Assembly: GCF_014842995.1 (NCBI RefSeq)
Contig: NZ_JACYXL010000002.1
Coordinates: 310,001 to 374,000, forward strand
Source: Rhodanobacter sp. 7MK24
GTDB lineage: Bacteria; Pseudomonadota; Gammaproteobacteria; Xanthomonadales; Rhodanobacteraceae
Direction of reading: 5' to 3'
Length of the DNA: 64,000 nucleotides
Shown: one piece after another, positions 33,046 to 42,713 of the stretch
How positions within the stretch are numbered: position 1 is the first letter of the stretch
How the letters are laid out: the number at the start of each line of letters is the position of its first letter
Notes under the pieces: generated by a model
Databases searched by the model: none
Seen by the model: the letters and a program-made list of their open reading frames with translations, nothing else
What the model was told of the DNA's origin: nothing
Translations under genes and position numbers: made by a program

Positions 33046-35589
33046 TTAGGCGACGACCCGCCGCGGCGCCGCCCTCTTCGTCGCGATGGTCAGTGATGCG
33101 GGCGTAAGCGCTTCGGCGGCCGGGCTTTCCTCGACGGCCTCGATGCGGATCGAGCCGGCATCGGTCGCCGACTGCACGATGACCTGCGCCAAGCCGTTGA
33201 ACAGCGATCGCCTCGGCTCCTTGTCGCTTTCGTGGCAATTGGGGTCGCCGTTGCCCACGCCGATCAGCTTGCCCGCGCCGGAAATGCGGAAGGCGATTTT
33301 GTTGTTCGCCGTCGGCACCGGGCGCCCATGTTCGTCGAGCACGTCGACCGTGATCATGGCCACGTCCTGCCCATCGGCATCGATCTCCGGACGATCGGCG
33401 GTGAGTCGCAGCTTGCGCGCCGCTCCGGTGGTTTCGCGGCGCTCCACCAATACGGTCCGGCCGTCTCTGCGGCCGCGTGCCTCGATCACGCCGGGAGCGT
33501 ACGCGACCTTCCATTGCACGTGGCCGAAGCGAGGCACCTGCTGGATGCCCAGGCTCTTGCCGTTGAGCAGCAGCTCGACTTCGTCCAGGTTGCTGTAGAC
33601 CCACACCGCGATTTCCTGGCCCTCCCTGCCCTGCCAGTTCCAGTGCGGGAATACGTGCAGGCTGGGCGCCTTCGTCCACCAGGCCTTGTAGTAGTAGTAA
33701 TAGTCCTTGGGGAAGCCGCACAGGTCGACGATGCCGAACTGCGAGCTCACGGAAGGCCAGCCGTACGGGGTCGGCTCGCCGCGATAGTCGAAGCCCGTCC
33801 AGGCAAACCCGCCGGCCAGCCAGTCGCGAGTGCCGTAGAAGCTCCACCATTGCTCCGGCGTTTCGCCCCATTCGACCACGCCGTCGTAGCTGTTGACCGT
33901 GTTCTTCTTCGGATCGGTCGCGTATTCGCCGCGCGTGGCGATGGCGCTGGAGGTCTCCGAACCGTACACCGCACGCTTGGGATGCTCCCGGTGGAACACA
34001 TCCGGATACTTCAGGTTGTAGTTGAAGCCGATCACGTCGAGTGCGTCCGACACGCCTTGCTCGTTGTTGCCGTTGACCGCCGCCGACACGACACGGGTGG
34101 GATCGAGTTCGTGGCAGCGCTCGACCATCGCTGCGCCGATGCGTTCGCCCTGCTGTTCCAGCGCACCCTTCTGTAGGCGCCATTCCTCGTTGCCGATCGA
34201 CCAGAGGATGACCGATGGCGAGTTGCGGTAGCGCTTCACCATGGTCTCGAGCTGCTGCATGCCGCTGGGGCTGGAACTCATATGACGCGTCTCGCACATC
34301 ATCATCATGCCCATGCGGTCGCAGGCGGCCACCCATTCGGGCGTCGGCATGTTGTGCGAGGTGCGCACGGCATTGCAGCCCATGCCCTGCAGCACGCCGA
34401 CGCGGAACGATTGCAGCCGGTCCGGCAAAGCCGCGCCCACGCCCGCATGGTCCTGGTGGTTGCAGGTGCCCTGGATCTTCAGCGGCTTGCCGTTGAGGAA
34501 GAAGCCGCGGTCGGGGTCGAAGCTCGCCGTGCGTATGCCGAACGGAAACTGCTCGGCGTCGCGCGTCGCGCCGTCGACGACCAGCTTGACCAGGGCCGTG
34601 TAGAGATGCGGCTCATCGGGCGACCAGAGCTGCGGCGCATCGATGTGCGCCGTCGTCCTGCAGTCCGTCGATGCGCCGGGCGCAACCGCCTGCGCGGGCG
34701 TCGTCGCCTGTGCGATCACTCGGCCAGAGGCGTCGGTGATGCTCCATTCCAGCGACGCCTGCACTGCATGTCCGCCTTCGTTCTCGACGATGCCGGCCAG
34801 TTCGAGACTGGCCGCGTCGCCTTCGACGGCCGACCGCACCACGCTTTCCCAGCGGCCGAGATGCACCGGGTCCATCTTGGTCAACCAGACATGGCGGTAG
34901 ATGCCGGCGCCCTCGTAGAACCAGCCGTCGCCGAAGCTGGCATCGACGCGCAGGGCGACGACGTTGCTGCCGCCGTAATTGAGGAAATCGGTGAGGTCGA
35001 AGCGGAACGGCGTGTAGCCGTCGTCATGCCGGCCGATGAAGCAGCCGTTGACGAACAGCACGATGTCGCGCATCGCGCCATCGAACTCGATCCAGATGCG
35101 GCGACCCCGATCGCTCGCAGGGATCTCGAACGTGCGCCGGTACCAGCCCACGCTGGTCGCCGGATAGCGGCGCCCGAGCGGCTTGTACCCGTGCGAGGTC
35201 AACCTTGTGTCGTCATCGCCGGTGTCGTCGTGGACGGACGGCAGTTCCACGGCCCAGTCGTGCGGAAGATCCAGCGCGCGCCAGCCGGCGGCGTCGAAAT
35301 CCGTGGTGGCGATCTTGAAGTCACCCGTCTTGGAAAAATCGCCTTGGCCGAACCCGTAGCCGAAGTCCTTGGTGGGATCGTCGCCGTTGCCGAACGCGAA
35401 ACGCCAGTCGAAATCGAGCAGCCACTGCTCGCGCGGCGCCACGGGCAACTCGCCGCCATGCGCAGGAAGCAACGACTTTCCCGCTGGCCCGCTGCCGATG
35501 CCGGCAGCCCACAAGGCGCGCGGCAACAGGCAGGATCCTGCCAATCCGATGCCTGAAAGGATGAAAGTGCGGCGCGTAGTATCGACCAT
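33046..35589 (-). CDS. Tat-exported glycoside hydrolase family 2 (beta-galactosidase-like)
   Basis: An 847-residue GH2 enzyme. The N-terminus VDTTRRTFILSGIG carries a twin-arginine signal. Then follow the GH2 sugar-binding (jelly-roll), immunoglobulin-like and TIM-barrel domains. The acid/base Glu468 lies in WSIGNEE and the nucleophile Glu545 in VYGSETSS. The C-terminal part contains a DUF4982-like region (HVFPHWNWQGREGQEIAVWVY) and an Ig-like domain, as in secreted beta-galactosidases of plant-glycan degraders. The start ATG 35589 gives the Tat signal; the frame upstream to 35721 is not supported. Substrate not determined. Confidence 0.9.
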   Translation of the reverse strand: MVDTTRRTFILSGIGLAGSCLLPRALWAAGIGSGPAGKSLLPAHGGELPVAPREQWLLDFDWRFAFGNGDDPTKDFGYGFGQGDFSKTGDFKIATTDFDAAGWRALDLPHDWAVELPSVHDDTGDDDTRLTSHGYKPLGRRYPATSVGWYRRTFEIPASDRGRRIWIEFDGAMRDIVLFVNGCFIGRHDDGYTPFRFDLTDFLNYGGSNVVALRVDASFGDGWFYEGAGIYRHVWLTKMDPVHLGRWESVVRSAVEGDAASLELAGIVENEGGHAVQASLEWSITDASGRVIAQATTPAQAVAPGASTDCRTTAHIDAPQLWSPDEPHLYTALVKLVVDGATRDAEQFPFGIRTASFDPDRGFFLNGKPLKIQGTCNHQDHAGVGAALPDRLQSFRVGVLQGMGCNAVRTSHNMPTPEWVAACDRMGMMMMCETRHMSSSPSGMQQLETMVKRYRNSPSVILWSIGNEEWRLQKGALEQQGERIGAAMVERCHELDPTRVVSAAVNGNNEQGVSDALDVIGFNYNLKYPDVFHREHPKRAVYGSETSSAIATRGEYATDPKKNTVNSYDGVVEWGETPEQWWSFYGTRDWLAGGFAWTGFDYRGEPTPYGWPSVSSQFGIVDLCGFPKDYYYYYKAWWTKAPSLHVFPHWNWQGREGQEIAVWVYSNLDEVELLLNGKSLGIQQVPRFGHVQWKVAYAPGVIEARGRRDGRTVLVERRETTGAARKLRLTADRPEIDADGQDVAMITVDVLDEHGRPVPTANNKIAFRISGAGKLIGVGNGDPNCHESDKEPRRSLFNGLAQVIVQSATDAGSIRIEAVEESPAAEALTPASLTIATKRAAPRRVVA

Positions 35590-35781
35590 GGGATTCGGTT
35601 CCGGGCAGCCTGCGATTCCACGAAAGCTACTCGTTGCAGCGACAATTTCCAAGGTTGTTTGGCGAATTTGTAGTATTTCCGGCATGGACCGGAATGTGGA
35701 TGGCCGGATGGCGATCGGCACGCGGATCGGCGATGGGGCGGTGCTATGGTGTGCGCCTCTTTACAAGCGCCGAGGCCATCC

Positions 35782-37194
35782 ATGCGAACGATTCCGGGAT
35801 TTGTCCGTCTGCTCTGCCTGACCGCGCTGCTGGCATCGTCCGGCGCATCGGTGTTTGCACAGGATGCCTTGCCTGCCGACCTGTCCGCGAAGATCGACAA
35901 GGTTGCCAACGATGCGCTGGCCAAATCGGGCATACCCAGCGCTTCGGTCGCGGTGGTGCGCGATGGCAAGATCGTCTACGCCAAGGCCTATGGCGACGCG
36001 CGCCTCGATCCGAAGACGCCGGCCACGTCCGCGATGCGCTACAGCGTCGGTTCGATCAGCAAGGAATTCACCGCAGGTGCGATCCTGCTGCTGCAGCAGG
36101 AAGGCAAGCTCAGCCTGGACGACAAGGTCGCGAAGTTCTTCCCCGATCTCACCGATGCCGATCACATCACGATACGCCAGATCCTTTCGCACACAGCCGG
36201 TTACCAGGACTACTGGCCGCAGGATTACCTGATGCCGGCGATGCGCCAACCGACCACGCCGGCGCAGATCATGGCCGGCTGGGCGAAGAAGCCGCTGGAT
36301 TTCGCGCCGGGTACGCAGTGGCAGTACAGCAACACCGGCTACGTGGTTGCCGGCGCCATCGTGCGGAAGGTCAGCGGCCAGGATCCGTTCGCCTTCCTGC
36401 AGCAGCATGTGTTCCCGGCGCTCGGCATCACCGATGCGTACGACACCGACCTGCATGCGCTGCCGGCGGCCGACGCGCGCGGCTATTCGCGCTACGCGCT
36501 GGGACCGCTGCGTCCCTCGCCGAAGGAAGGCGTGCACTGGATGTTCGCCGCGGGCGAACTCGCGATGACGGCGAGCGATCTCGCCAAGTGGGACATCGCG
36601 ATGATCGACCAGAAGGTACTGTCGCCGGCGTCGTGGCAGGCGATGCAGACGGACGTTCTACTCAACAGCGGACTGAGCTCGGGCTACGGCCTCGGCGTAT
36701 TCATCGGCCGCCTGGACAGCCACCGCATGATCTCGCACGACGGCGAGGTCATGGGCTTCACTGCCGGCAATTACATCTTCCCCGACGACCGCACGGCCGT
36801 CGTGGTGCTGACCAACCAGGATGCGGTGGGCGCCTTCGGCACCATCGGCGTCGGCGTCGCCAAGGCCATGTTCGAAGTGCACGATGCCGCTTCGACAAAA
36901 GCGCTCGCACAAGCCGAGACGATCTTCGATGGCCTGCAGCACGGCAAGATCGACCGCAGCCTGTTCAGCCCCAACGGCAACAGCTATTTCGACGCCACGG
37001 CGCTGAAGGATTACCAGTCCAGCCTCGCACCGCTGGGCAAGCCTACGGCGTTCACCCTGCGCGCCACGCGCCTGCGCGGCGGCATGCAGATGCGCGCCTA
37101 CATTGTGGAGTTCTCCAAGACGAAGCTTTCCGTCTCCACCTACATGCTGCCGGATGGCAAGCTCGAGCAGTACATCGTGGCGTCTACAGACTGA
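35782..37194 (+). CDS. exported serine hydrolase, beta-lactamase (class C/ S12) family
   Basis: A 470-residue periplasmic protein: signal peptide to about residue 27 (SGASVFAQ), then a serine beta-lactamase/DD-peptidase fold with Ser91-Ile-Ser-Lys94 (SxxK), Tyr182-Ser-Asn184 (YxN) and a downstream SHDGEVMGF block in place of KTG. These features fit the beta-lactamase-related esterase/peptidase group rather than true AmpC. A C-terminal extension of about 110 residues follows. It is divergent from the GH2 gene and ends at a strong terminator shared with DUF817. Confidence 0.88.
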   Translation: MRTIPGFVRLLCLTALLASSGASVFAQDALPADLSAKIDKVANDALAKSGIPSASVAVVRDGKIVYAKAYGDARLDPKTPATSAMRYSVGSISKEFTAGAILLLQQEGKLSLDDKVAKFFPDLTDADHITIRQILSHTAGYQDYWPQDYLMPAMRQPTTPAQIMAGWAKKPLDFAPGTQWQYSNTGYVVAGAIVRKVSGQDPFAFLQQHVFPALGITDAYDTDLHALPAADARGYSRYALGPLRPSPKEGVHWMFAAGELAMTASDLAKWDIAMIDQKVLSPASWQAMQTDVLLNSGLSSGYGLGVFIGRLDSHRMISHDGEVMGFTAGNYIFPDDRTAVVVLTNQDAVGAFGTIGVGVAKAMFEVHDAASTKALAQAETIFDGLQHGKIDRSLFSPNGNSYFDATALKDYQSSLAPLGKPTAFTLRATRLRGGMQMRAYIVEFSKTKLSVSTYMLPDGKLEQYIVASTD

Positions 37195-37213
37195 CGGCGA
37201 CGCGGAAAAGGCG

Positions 37214-37246
37214 GGGCCGGGATGCATTGCGCGTCCCGGCCCTTTT
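37214..37246. terminator. Rho-independent terminator between convergent genes
   Basis: GGGCCGGGA (37214-37222) pairs with TCCCGGCCC (37234-37242), followed by TTTTCATTTCTT on the plus strand. It ends the serine hydrolase transcript and touches the stop of the convergent DUF817 gene. Confidence 0.8.
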
Positions 37247-38103
37247 CATTTCTTCTGCGCGGACCGGTTCATCGCCACCGTGCTCACCATCACATAGCTG
37301 ATGATCATCAGCAGGAACCACGCGCCGAGTTTCGAGAGCGGCACCATGACCCAGCCCTGGTGTTGCGCTGGGTAGCGCCAGGCGGCGGTGAACGTCCCGA
37401 TGTTTTCCGCGATCCAGATGAATAGAGCCACCAGCCCGAATCCCAGCAGCAGGGGCATGCGCCGGTGCACGTGGCGTATGCGGAAATGGACCCATGTCCT
37501 TCCGAACAGCAGCGCCACAGCAGCGAACAGCGGCACACGCACGTCCGGCAAGAAATGGTGCGTGAAGAAATTCGCGTAGATCCCCGCTGCCAGCCACATC
37601 GTCCAGGCCAAGGGCGGATGCCGGGTGAAGCGGAAATCGAACAGACGCCATGCGCGGGCGATGTAGCTGCCGATCGAGCCGTACATGAAGCCCGTGAACA
37701 ACGGCACGCCACCGATGTGCAACAAGGCGTGCCCTGGATAGACCCACGATCCGACTGCGGTCTTGAATACCTCCATCGCTGTGCCGACCAGATGGAACAG
37801 CAGGATCACCTTCGCTTCCTCGACTGTTTCCAGCCGCGTCACCAGCAACAGGCACTGGATGGCCAGTGCCGCCAGCGTGAGGAAGTCGTAGCGCGCAAGC
37901 ACAAAGTGCTGCGGATAAAAGGCCCAGGTGAGCCCGAGCAGCAGCACCATACAGCCGCCGAACAGACAGGCAGAGGCCTGCTTGGCGCCAAAGCAAACGA
38001 ATTCATGCAGTACGGACGCCCAGCATCCCCGCGATTCCGCCCAGGCACCGACGCGACCATCCAGCTGCATTGCAGCGGAGGCCAGGTTGAAAGAGATGCC
38101 CAT
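37246..38103 (-). CDS. DUF817 family membrane protein
   Basis: A 285-residue integral membrane protein with about eight transmembrane segments. The blocks LHEFVCFGAKQASACLFGG, FKTAVGSWVYPGHALLHIGGVPLFTGFMYGSIGSYIARAW and IYANFFTHHFLPDVRVPL identify DUF817 (YoaT-like). No function is established. The many conserved His and aromatic residues in the central segments hint at a cofactor or lipid-like ligand, but this is speculation. It appears monocistronic. Confidence 0.85.
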   Translation of the reverse strand: MGISFNLASAAMQLDGRVGAWAESRGCWASVLHEFVCFGAKQASACLFGGCMVLLLGLTWAFYPQHFVLARYDFLTLAALAIQCLLLVTRLETVEEAKVILLFHLVGTAMEVFKTAVGSWVYPGHALLHIGGVPLFTGFMYGSIGSYIARAWRLFDFRFTRHPPLAWTMWLAAGIYANFFTHHFLPDVRVPLFAAVALLFGRTWVHFRIRHVHRRMPLLLGFGLVALFIWIAENIGTFTAAWRYPAQHQGWVMVPLSKLGAWFLLMIISYVMVSTVAMNRSAQKK

Positions 38104-38283
38104 CGTCGGCTCCCGTGCGCGGCACAGCAGGCAGCCTGACGAATTCAGATAGCCATACCGATGCAGGGCATGGCAAACACGTGGCGAAGCGGCATCATTC
38201 TTCGGCCCGAGACAGCATCGCGTGGGGCGAGCAGCTTGCCGGCATCTGGTTGAAGCGCGATGCGACCATCGCAGGGATGCGGT

Positions 38284-41200
38284 TTACTTCGGCAATGCCG
38301 GTATCTGCTTCGCCACCTGCTTCTGCCGGCGGATCTCCTCGCGCAGCGCCTTGCGCCTGGCCTTGCGCTCGCGGCGGTCGTGCTGCCACAGGTACATCGC
38401 CGGGGTGCTGAGCAGGGTCAGCAGCTGCGACACGAACAGGCCACCAAGGATGGCGATGCCCAGCGGCTGGCGCATTTCCGAGCCGATACCGAAGCCGATG
38501 GCCAGCGGCAGCGCAGCGCCCATCGCCACCAGGGTGGTCATGGTGATCGGACGGAAGCGCACCAGCGCGGCCTCGCGGATCGCTTCGGGCGGCGTCTTGC
38601 CGTGCTCGCGTTCGGCGACGAGGGCGAAGTCCACCATCAGGATCGCGTTCTTCTTCACGATGCCGATCAGCATCAGTACCGCGATCACCGACATCACGGT
38701 GAGCTGGGTATGTGTCAGCAGCATGGCGAGGAAGGCGCCCATGCCGGCGGCGGGCAGGGTGGAGAGGATGGTGAGCGGGTGGATCAGGCTTTCGTACAGG
38801 ATGCCCAGCACCACGTACATCGCGGCAATCACCGCGACCAGCAGGAACAACACGTCGCTGAGCGCTTCGAGCAGGTTCTGGTTGTCGCCGGTGTACTTCT
38901 TCTGCACGCCGTCCGGCAGGTTGGCGGCGTAGATCGCCTGGTCCACCAACTTCATGCCATCGATCTGGGTCACGCCCTTGGCGAGGTTGTAGCTGATCGC
39001 GGACGATTCGATCTGGTTGAAATGGCTGATGGTGAGCGGCGCGGTGATCGGCTTGATGTGCGCGATGGCGGACAGCGGGATCATCTTGTTCTGCGCGTTG
39101 CGCACGTAAGTGTTGAGCAGCGCGTCGGGACTGAGCGAATCGGCCTTGTCCGAGGTGAGCACCACGGAGTACTGGCTGATGTCGGAATAGATCGTCGATA
39201 CCGGCGTCTGTCCGAAGGATTTGTTCAGCGCGTCGTCCACCTCGCCCATGCTGATTTGCAGGCGCGATGCCGCGTTGCGGTTCACCTCCAGCATCTGCTG
39301 CTTGCCGATGGTGTCGTAGCTGGTGGTGACGTCGCGGAACTGCTTCATGCCGCGCATCACCCGCGCCACGGCTTGCGTGGGCTGCTGCAACGGCAGGCCG
39401 TTGTTGCTGCTGAGCTGGAACGTGTACTGCGGACCGCTGCTTTTCCCGCCGCCACCGCCGCCCAGGAACTGCACCGGCGTCACCGACACCTCCATGTCGG
39501 CCAGGCTCTTGAACTTCGCGGCCAGCCTGTCCGCCACCTGCTGCGCGGTGTCGTGACGATCGTTCTTGCCGTCGCCGTGCGGCTTGAGGTCGATGAACAA
39601 GGTGGACGTGTTGCCGACGGAGCCCGGGTTGTTGTTGCCGCCAAGGATGGTGGTGGCATCGAGTACGGCAGGTTCGGAGAGCACCGTGTCGATGATGTCC
39701 TGCGTGCGTTTTGCCAACTGTGTGGGCGAAACGTTGGCGTCGGCTGAGACCTGGGCCTGCAGCAGGCCGATGTCCTCTTTTGGCATGAAGCCGCCGCCGG
39801 CGGTCATGCCCACCAGCACGGCCAGTACGATGGTGAGTATCAGCAGGATGGGCGGCTGCCAGCGCATCAGGCGGCGATGCTTCATCGCCCAGTCCAGCCC
39901 GCGTTCGTACAGGCGCAGGAACGACTGGTCGAAACGCTCGGCCCATTGCTCCATGCGGCCCGGCTTGCGCGCCGGGGTGTCGTGTTCGTGCGCCAGCCAG
40001 TGCCCGCACAGCGCGGGGGTGAGCGTAAGCGACACCAGCGCGGAGATCACGATGGTGGCGATCAGCGTCACCGAGAACTCGCGCATCAACATGATGAACA
40101 TGTTGTTGCCGAACACCATCGGCCCGAACACCGCGATCAGCGACAGCGTGATCGAGATCACCGTGAAGCCGATCTCGCGCACGCCGGTGAACGCGGCCTC
40201 CAGCGGCGACATGCCCTGCTCCATGTGGCGCACGATGTTCTCGATCACCACGATGGCGTCGTCCACCACGAAGCCCACGCACAGCACCAGCGCCACCAGC
40301 GACAGCGTGTTGAGCGTGAAGCCCATCGTCCACATCAGCACGAAGGCGCCGGCCAGCGACAGCGGCACGCTGAACATGGCGATCACCGTGGGCCGTGCGC
40401 GACGCAGGAACACCAGCATCACCAGCGCCACCATCACCACGCTCAGCACCAGCGCCACCTCGACCTCATGCAAGGCGGTCTTGGTGGTGTTGGTGAGGTC
40501 GAAGATCGGGCGGATCTGCACGTCCGCCGGCATCAGCGCATGCAGTTCGGGCAGACGGGCGAGGATGGCCTCCACCGTGGCCACCGAGTTCGCCTCGGGC
40601 CGCTTGCTGATCTGCAGCAGCACAGCGGGCTGCCTGTTGAACCAGTTCGCGGCGTACTGGTCCTGCTGGCCGCCGGTGATGGTCGCCACGTCGGCCAGAT
40701 GAATCGGCACGCCTCCATGGCTGGCGACGATCAATTTGGCGAAATCGTCCACGGTGTGCAGCGAGTCGTTCATGCTCACGGCGAACTGCGTGGTGCCGTT
40801 GCTGAGCGCCCCCTGCGGCGCGGTGACATTGGCCGCCGTCAAGGCGTTGGATATGTCGTTCGCGGTGATGCCGACGTGCGCCATCGCATTCGAATGCAGC
40901 GCCACGCGCACTGCATGCGGCGAACCGCCCACCTGCACCTGCGCCACGCCAGGCACCTGCGCCACCGCCGGTTGCAGCAGCGTGTCGGTGAGGTCGTAGA
41001 GCTTGTCCGCCGACATGCTGGCGGATGTCACCGCGATCAGCAGGATGGGGATCTGCGACGTATCGGCTTTGAAGTACTGCGGCGGCGAAATGCCGGTGGG
41101 CAGGTCGGGCATGGCCGCATTGATCGCCTGCTGCACGTCGCGCGCGGCTTCGTCCGAATTGCGGCTCATGTCGAACTGGATCTGGATCTGCGAACCGCCT

Positions 41201-41457
41201 TCGCTGGAGTCGGACGACATCTGCTTGATGCCGGGGATGCGGCCCAGATGCCGTTCCAGCGGCGCTGTCACCGTGTTCGCCATGGTCTGCGCGCTGGCGC
41301 CGCTATCCGTCGCTATTACCCCTACGAAGGGGAACTCGATCGACGGCAACGCCGCCACGCCCAGCAACAGATAGGCCCAGAGACCGGCAATGGCCAAGCC
41401 GATCGCCAGAAGCGAGGTGCCGACGGGTCGGCGGATCATTGGGGCGAAGATGTTCAC
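38284..41457 (-). CDS. RND multidrug efflux permease (MdtB/AcrB type)
   Basis: A 1057-residue inner membrane proton/drug antiporter of the HAE-1 RND family: first helix MIRRPVGTSLLAIGLAI, large periplasmic loops, central motif GFTLNTLSLVALVLCVGFVVDDAIVVIENI with the proton-relay aspartates (VDDA), and a second half ending in GGLFVSQLLTLLSTPAMYL. The GTG at 41457 has GGAGG four nt upstream, which decides the start. No membrane fusion or outer membrane gene is adjacent, so it must pair with partners encoded elsewhere or its upstream partners were lost. The upstream gap of more than 800 bp holds no clear gene. Confidence 0.9.
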   Translation of the reverse strand: MNIFAPMIRRPVGTSLLAIGLAIAGLWAYLLLGVAALPSIEFPFVGVIATDSGASAQTMANTVTAPLERHLGRIPGIKQMSSDSSEGGSQIQIQFDMSRNSDEAARDVQQAINAAMPDLPTGISPPQYFKADTSQIPILLIAVTSASMSADKLYDLTDTLLQPAVAQVPGVAQVQVGGSPHAVRVALHSNAMAHVGITANDISNALTAANVTAPQGALSNGTTQFAVSMNDSLHTVDDFAKLIVASHGGVPIHLADVATITGGQQDQYAANWFNRQPAVLLQISKRPEANSVATVEAILARLPELHALMPADVQIRPIFDLTNTTKTALHEVEVALVLSVVMVALVMLVFLRRARPTVIAMFSVPLSLAGAFVLMWTMGFTLNTLSLVALVLCVGFVVDDAIVVIENIVRHMEQGMSPLEAAFTGVREIGFTVISITLSLIAVFGPMVFGNNMFIMLMREFSVTLIATIVISALVSLTLTPALCGHWLAHEHDTPARKPGRMEQWAERFDQSFLRLYERGLDWAMKHRRLMRWQPPILLILTIVLAVLVGMTAGGGFMPKEDIGLLQAQVSADANVSPTQLAKRTQDIIDTVLSEPAVLDATTILGGNNNPGSVGNTSTLFIDLKPHGDGKNDRHDTAQQVADRLAAKFKSLADMEVSVTPVQFLGGGGGGKSSGPQYTFQLSSNNGLPLQQPTQAVARVMRGMKQFRDVTTSYDTIGKQQMLEVNRNAASRLQISMGEVDDALNKSFGQTPVSTIYSDISQYSVVLTSDKADSLSPDALLNTYVRNAQNKMIPLSAIAHIKPITAPLTISHFNQIESSAISYNLAKGVTQIDGMKLVDQAIYAANLPDGVQKKYTGDNQNLLEALSDVLFLLVAVIAAMYVVLGILYESLIHPLTILSTLPAAGMGAFLAMLLTHTQLTVMSVIAVLMLIGIVKKNAILMVDFALVAEREHGKTPPEAIREAALVRFRPITMTTLVAMGAALPLAIGFGIGSEMRQPLGIAILGGLFVSQLLTLLSTPAMYLWQHDRRERKARRKALREEIRRQKQVAKQIPALPK

Positions 41458-42283
41458 GTGTCCTCCGTGGCGCGCAGCATAGCGGGTGACCCTGCGCGGC
41501 ATGCAGTGACAAGAGTCAGTTCCCGGTGTTGCGCCCTTTATGACGCGGCTTGCGCGGCGATGTATGTGCCTGAAGACGGGCCCCTGCCGAAAGGCAGGGG
41601 ATGCCGTTCATGGATATATCGCCAGCGGCGAAGCGGTTTCGTGTCGCCGCTGCGGCCGAGCCAAGCCAAACCGGCACAAGGCGTCCGTGGTTTGGCTCCT
41701 CATCACGGCGCAGGCCGGACCAAATATGCAGGGCACGGAACGCCCGCAGGGCGACCCGAAGGAGCGAGCGTAGCGAATCATCCAGTAGCGACTACGCTTG
41801 TCCAAACTCTACCGTCACTGGATGACCAGCTTCGCTGTTGTGAAGCTCCTCCGGCCTGCGCCGGAATGACGAGCGCGTGGGGTCTTCGTTTCGGGTGGAT
41901 CTTCAGTTTCCAGATACGGTGCGGCGTGGCCGTCTCGTCAATCGCCTAGGCGGGGAGGACTCCGAAATCCTCGACACGGCCTGCTCGTAGTTCAGGTGGA
42001 CTGAATCAGGCCGTTTCTCTTGGCTACTGCTCTTTGCCCCGGGCATTCCCGGATCGAGTCCGCGACAGGCTAGGCCCTCCGTCCTTCCGCCGGCTTCGCC
42101 GTTCGCCACTGCTCCTGCGATGACGTGGCCAGCAAAGAGAAGCAACTCGGGCGCCGGCAGGCGTCCGAAGCCGCTCCGTTACTTGCAAACGATCCCAAGC
42201 AACCCGCAACCGACACCAAACCGAAAGTCACCGCGGACACCAATCCTCATCCCAAAAAGGGAAGGGGCATATCTCCTCAAACT
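41458..42283. other. 826-bp region without a supported gene, rich in hairpins
   Basis: Short frames run through this stretch in several phases but none looks like protein. It holds a perfect hairpin CCCCTGCC-gaaa-GGCAGGGG (41581-41600), CAGCGGCGA/TCGCCGCTG (41623-41652), GCCAAACC/GGTTTGGC (41665-41696), and a tail with CCGGCCTGCGCCGG (41851-41864) followed by AATGACG, which resembles dispersed extragenic palindromes. It may be remnants of repeats or mobile DNA, or carry an unrecognised RNA. Confidence 0.5.
41581..41600. repeat. perfect GAAA-tetraloop hairpin
   Basis: CCCCTGCC and GGCAGGGG flank GAAA, a stable GNRA-type tetraloop when transcribed on the plus strand. No T-run follows. It is the first of three adjacent hairpins in the gene-free stretch. 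Confidence 0.6.
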
Positions 42284-42685
42284 TCAACCGCTATGGTCAG
42301 CGATATAAACCAGCCGACCATCATGCTGCCGAAACTCGCTGCGCCCCTCCATCACGATGGACTGCCCCGCCCGCACCCCATTGGGCAGGTCGATGGCAAA
42401 GGTCCCTTCGAAGCGGATGCCGGCATACCCGCACCCGTCCGCCTCGCGCCAGGCAGTGACGGTCTGCCGGCGCATCGAGAACAAATGGCGCGAGCTTTCG
42501 GCGAGGTGCCGCAGTTCGGCGATGCCCATGGTGCGCAACGCCAACACGCCGCCGGTGTAGTTCTCGAACACCACCTCGTCCTGCATCGTCGCCAGCATGG
42601 CGTCGACGTCCATGCGGTTGTAGGCATCGAGGTAGCGGTCGACCAGGGCGCGCATGCGGTGGTTCCAGGTTGGCGGGGCGTGCAT
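42284..42685 (-). CDS. NTF2-like (SnoaL/ketosteroid isomerase type) protein
   Basis: A 133-residue protein with the NTF2-like cone fold signature: VDRYLDAYNRMDVDAMLATMQDEVVFENYTGG at the start, and FEGTFAIDLPNG...IVMEGRSEFRQHDGRLVYIADHSG at the end. Such proteins are small isomerases, dehydratases or binding proteins; no specific role can be read. ATG 42685 is used; an alternative ATG lies at 42655. It is 28 nt beyond the stop of the S10 carboxypeptidase gene on the same strand. Confidence 0.82.
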   Translation of the reverse strand: MHAPPTWNHRMRALVDRYLDAYNRMDVDAMLATMQDEVVFENYTGGVLALRTMGIAELRHLAESSRHLFSMRRQTVTAWREADGCGYAGIRFEGTFAIDLPNGVRAGQSIVMEGRSEFRQHDGRLVYIADHSG

Positions 42686-42713
42686 TTCAGCACGCGCCCA
42701 ACGCGCCTGCCAG

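Noticed and set aside
35782-37194. AmpC-type beta-lactamase
   Set aside because: SxxK and YxN are present but the KTG box is replaced and there is a C-terminal extension, so a beta-lactamase-related hydrolase is the safer call.
41581-41700. Third copy of the multi-hairpin element
   Set aside because: Three hairpins are present, but spacers and stems do not align with the two copies at 25970 and 56694.
41601-41773. Short open frames such as the one starting at 41601, and a reverse frame at 41903-42145
   Set aside because: Low-complexity Arg/Ser composition, overlap with perfect hairpins, and no ribosome binding site or domain; they read like translated repeat DNA.
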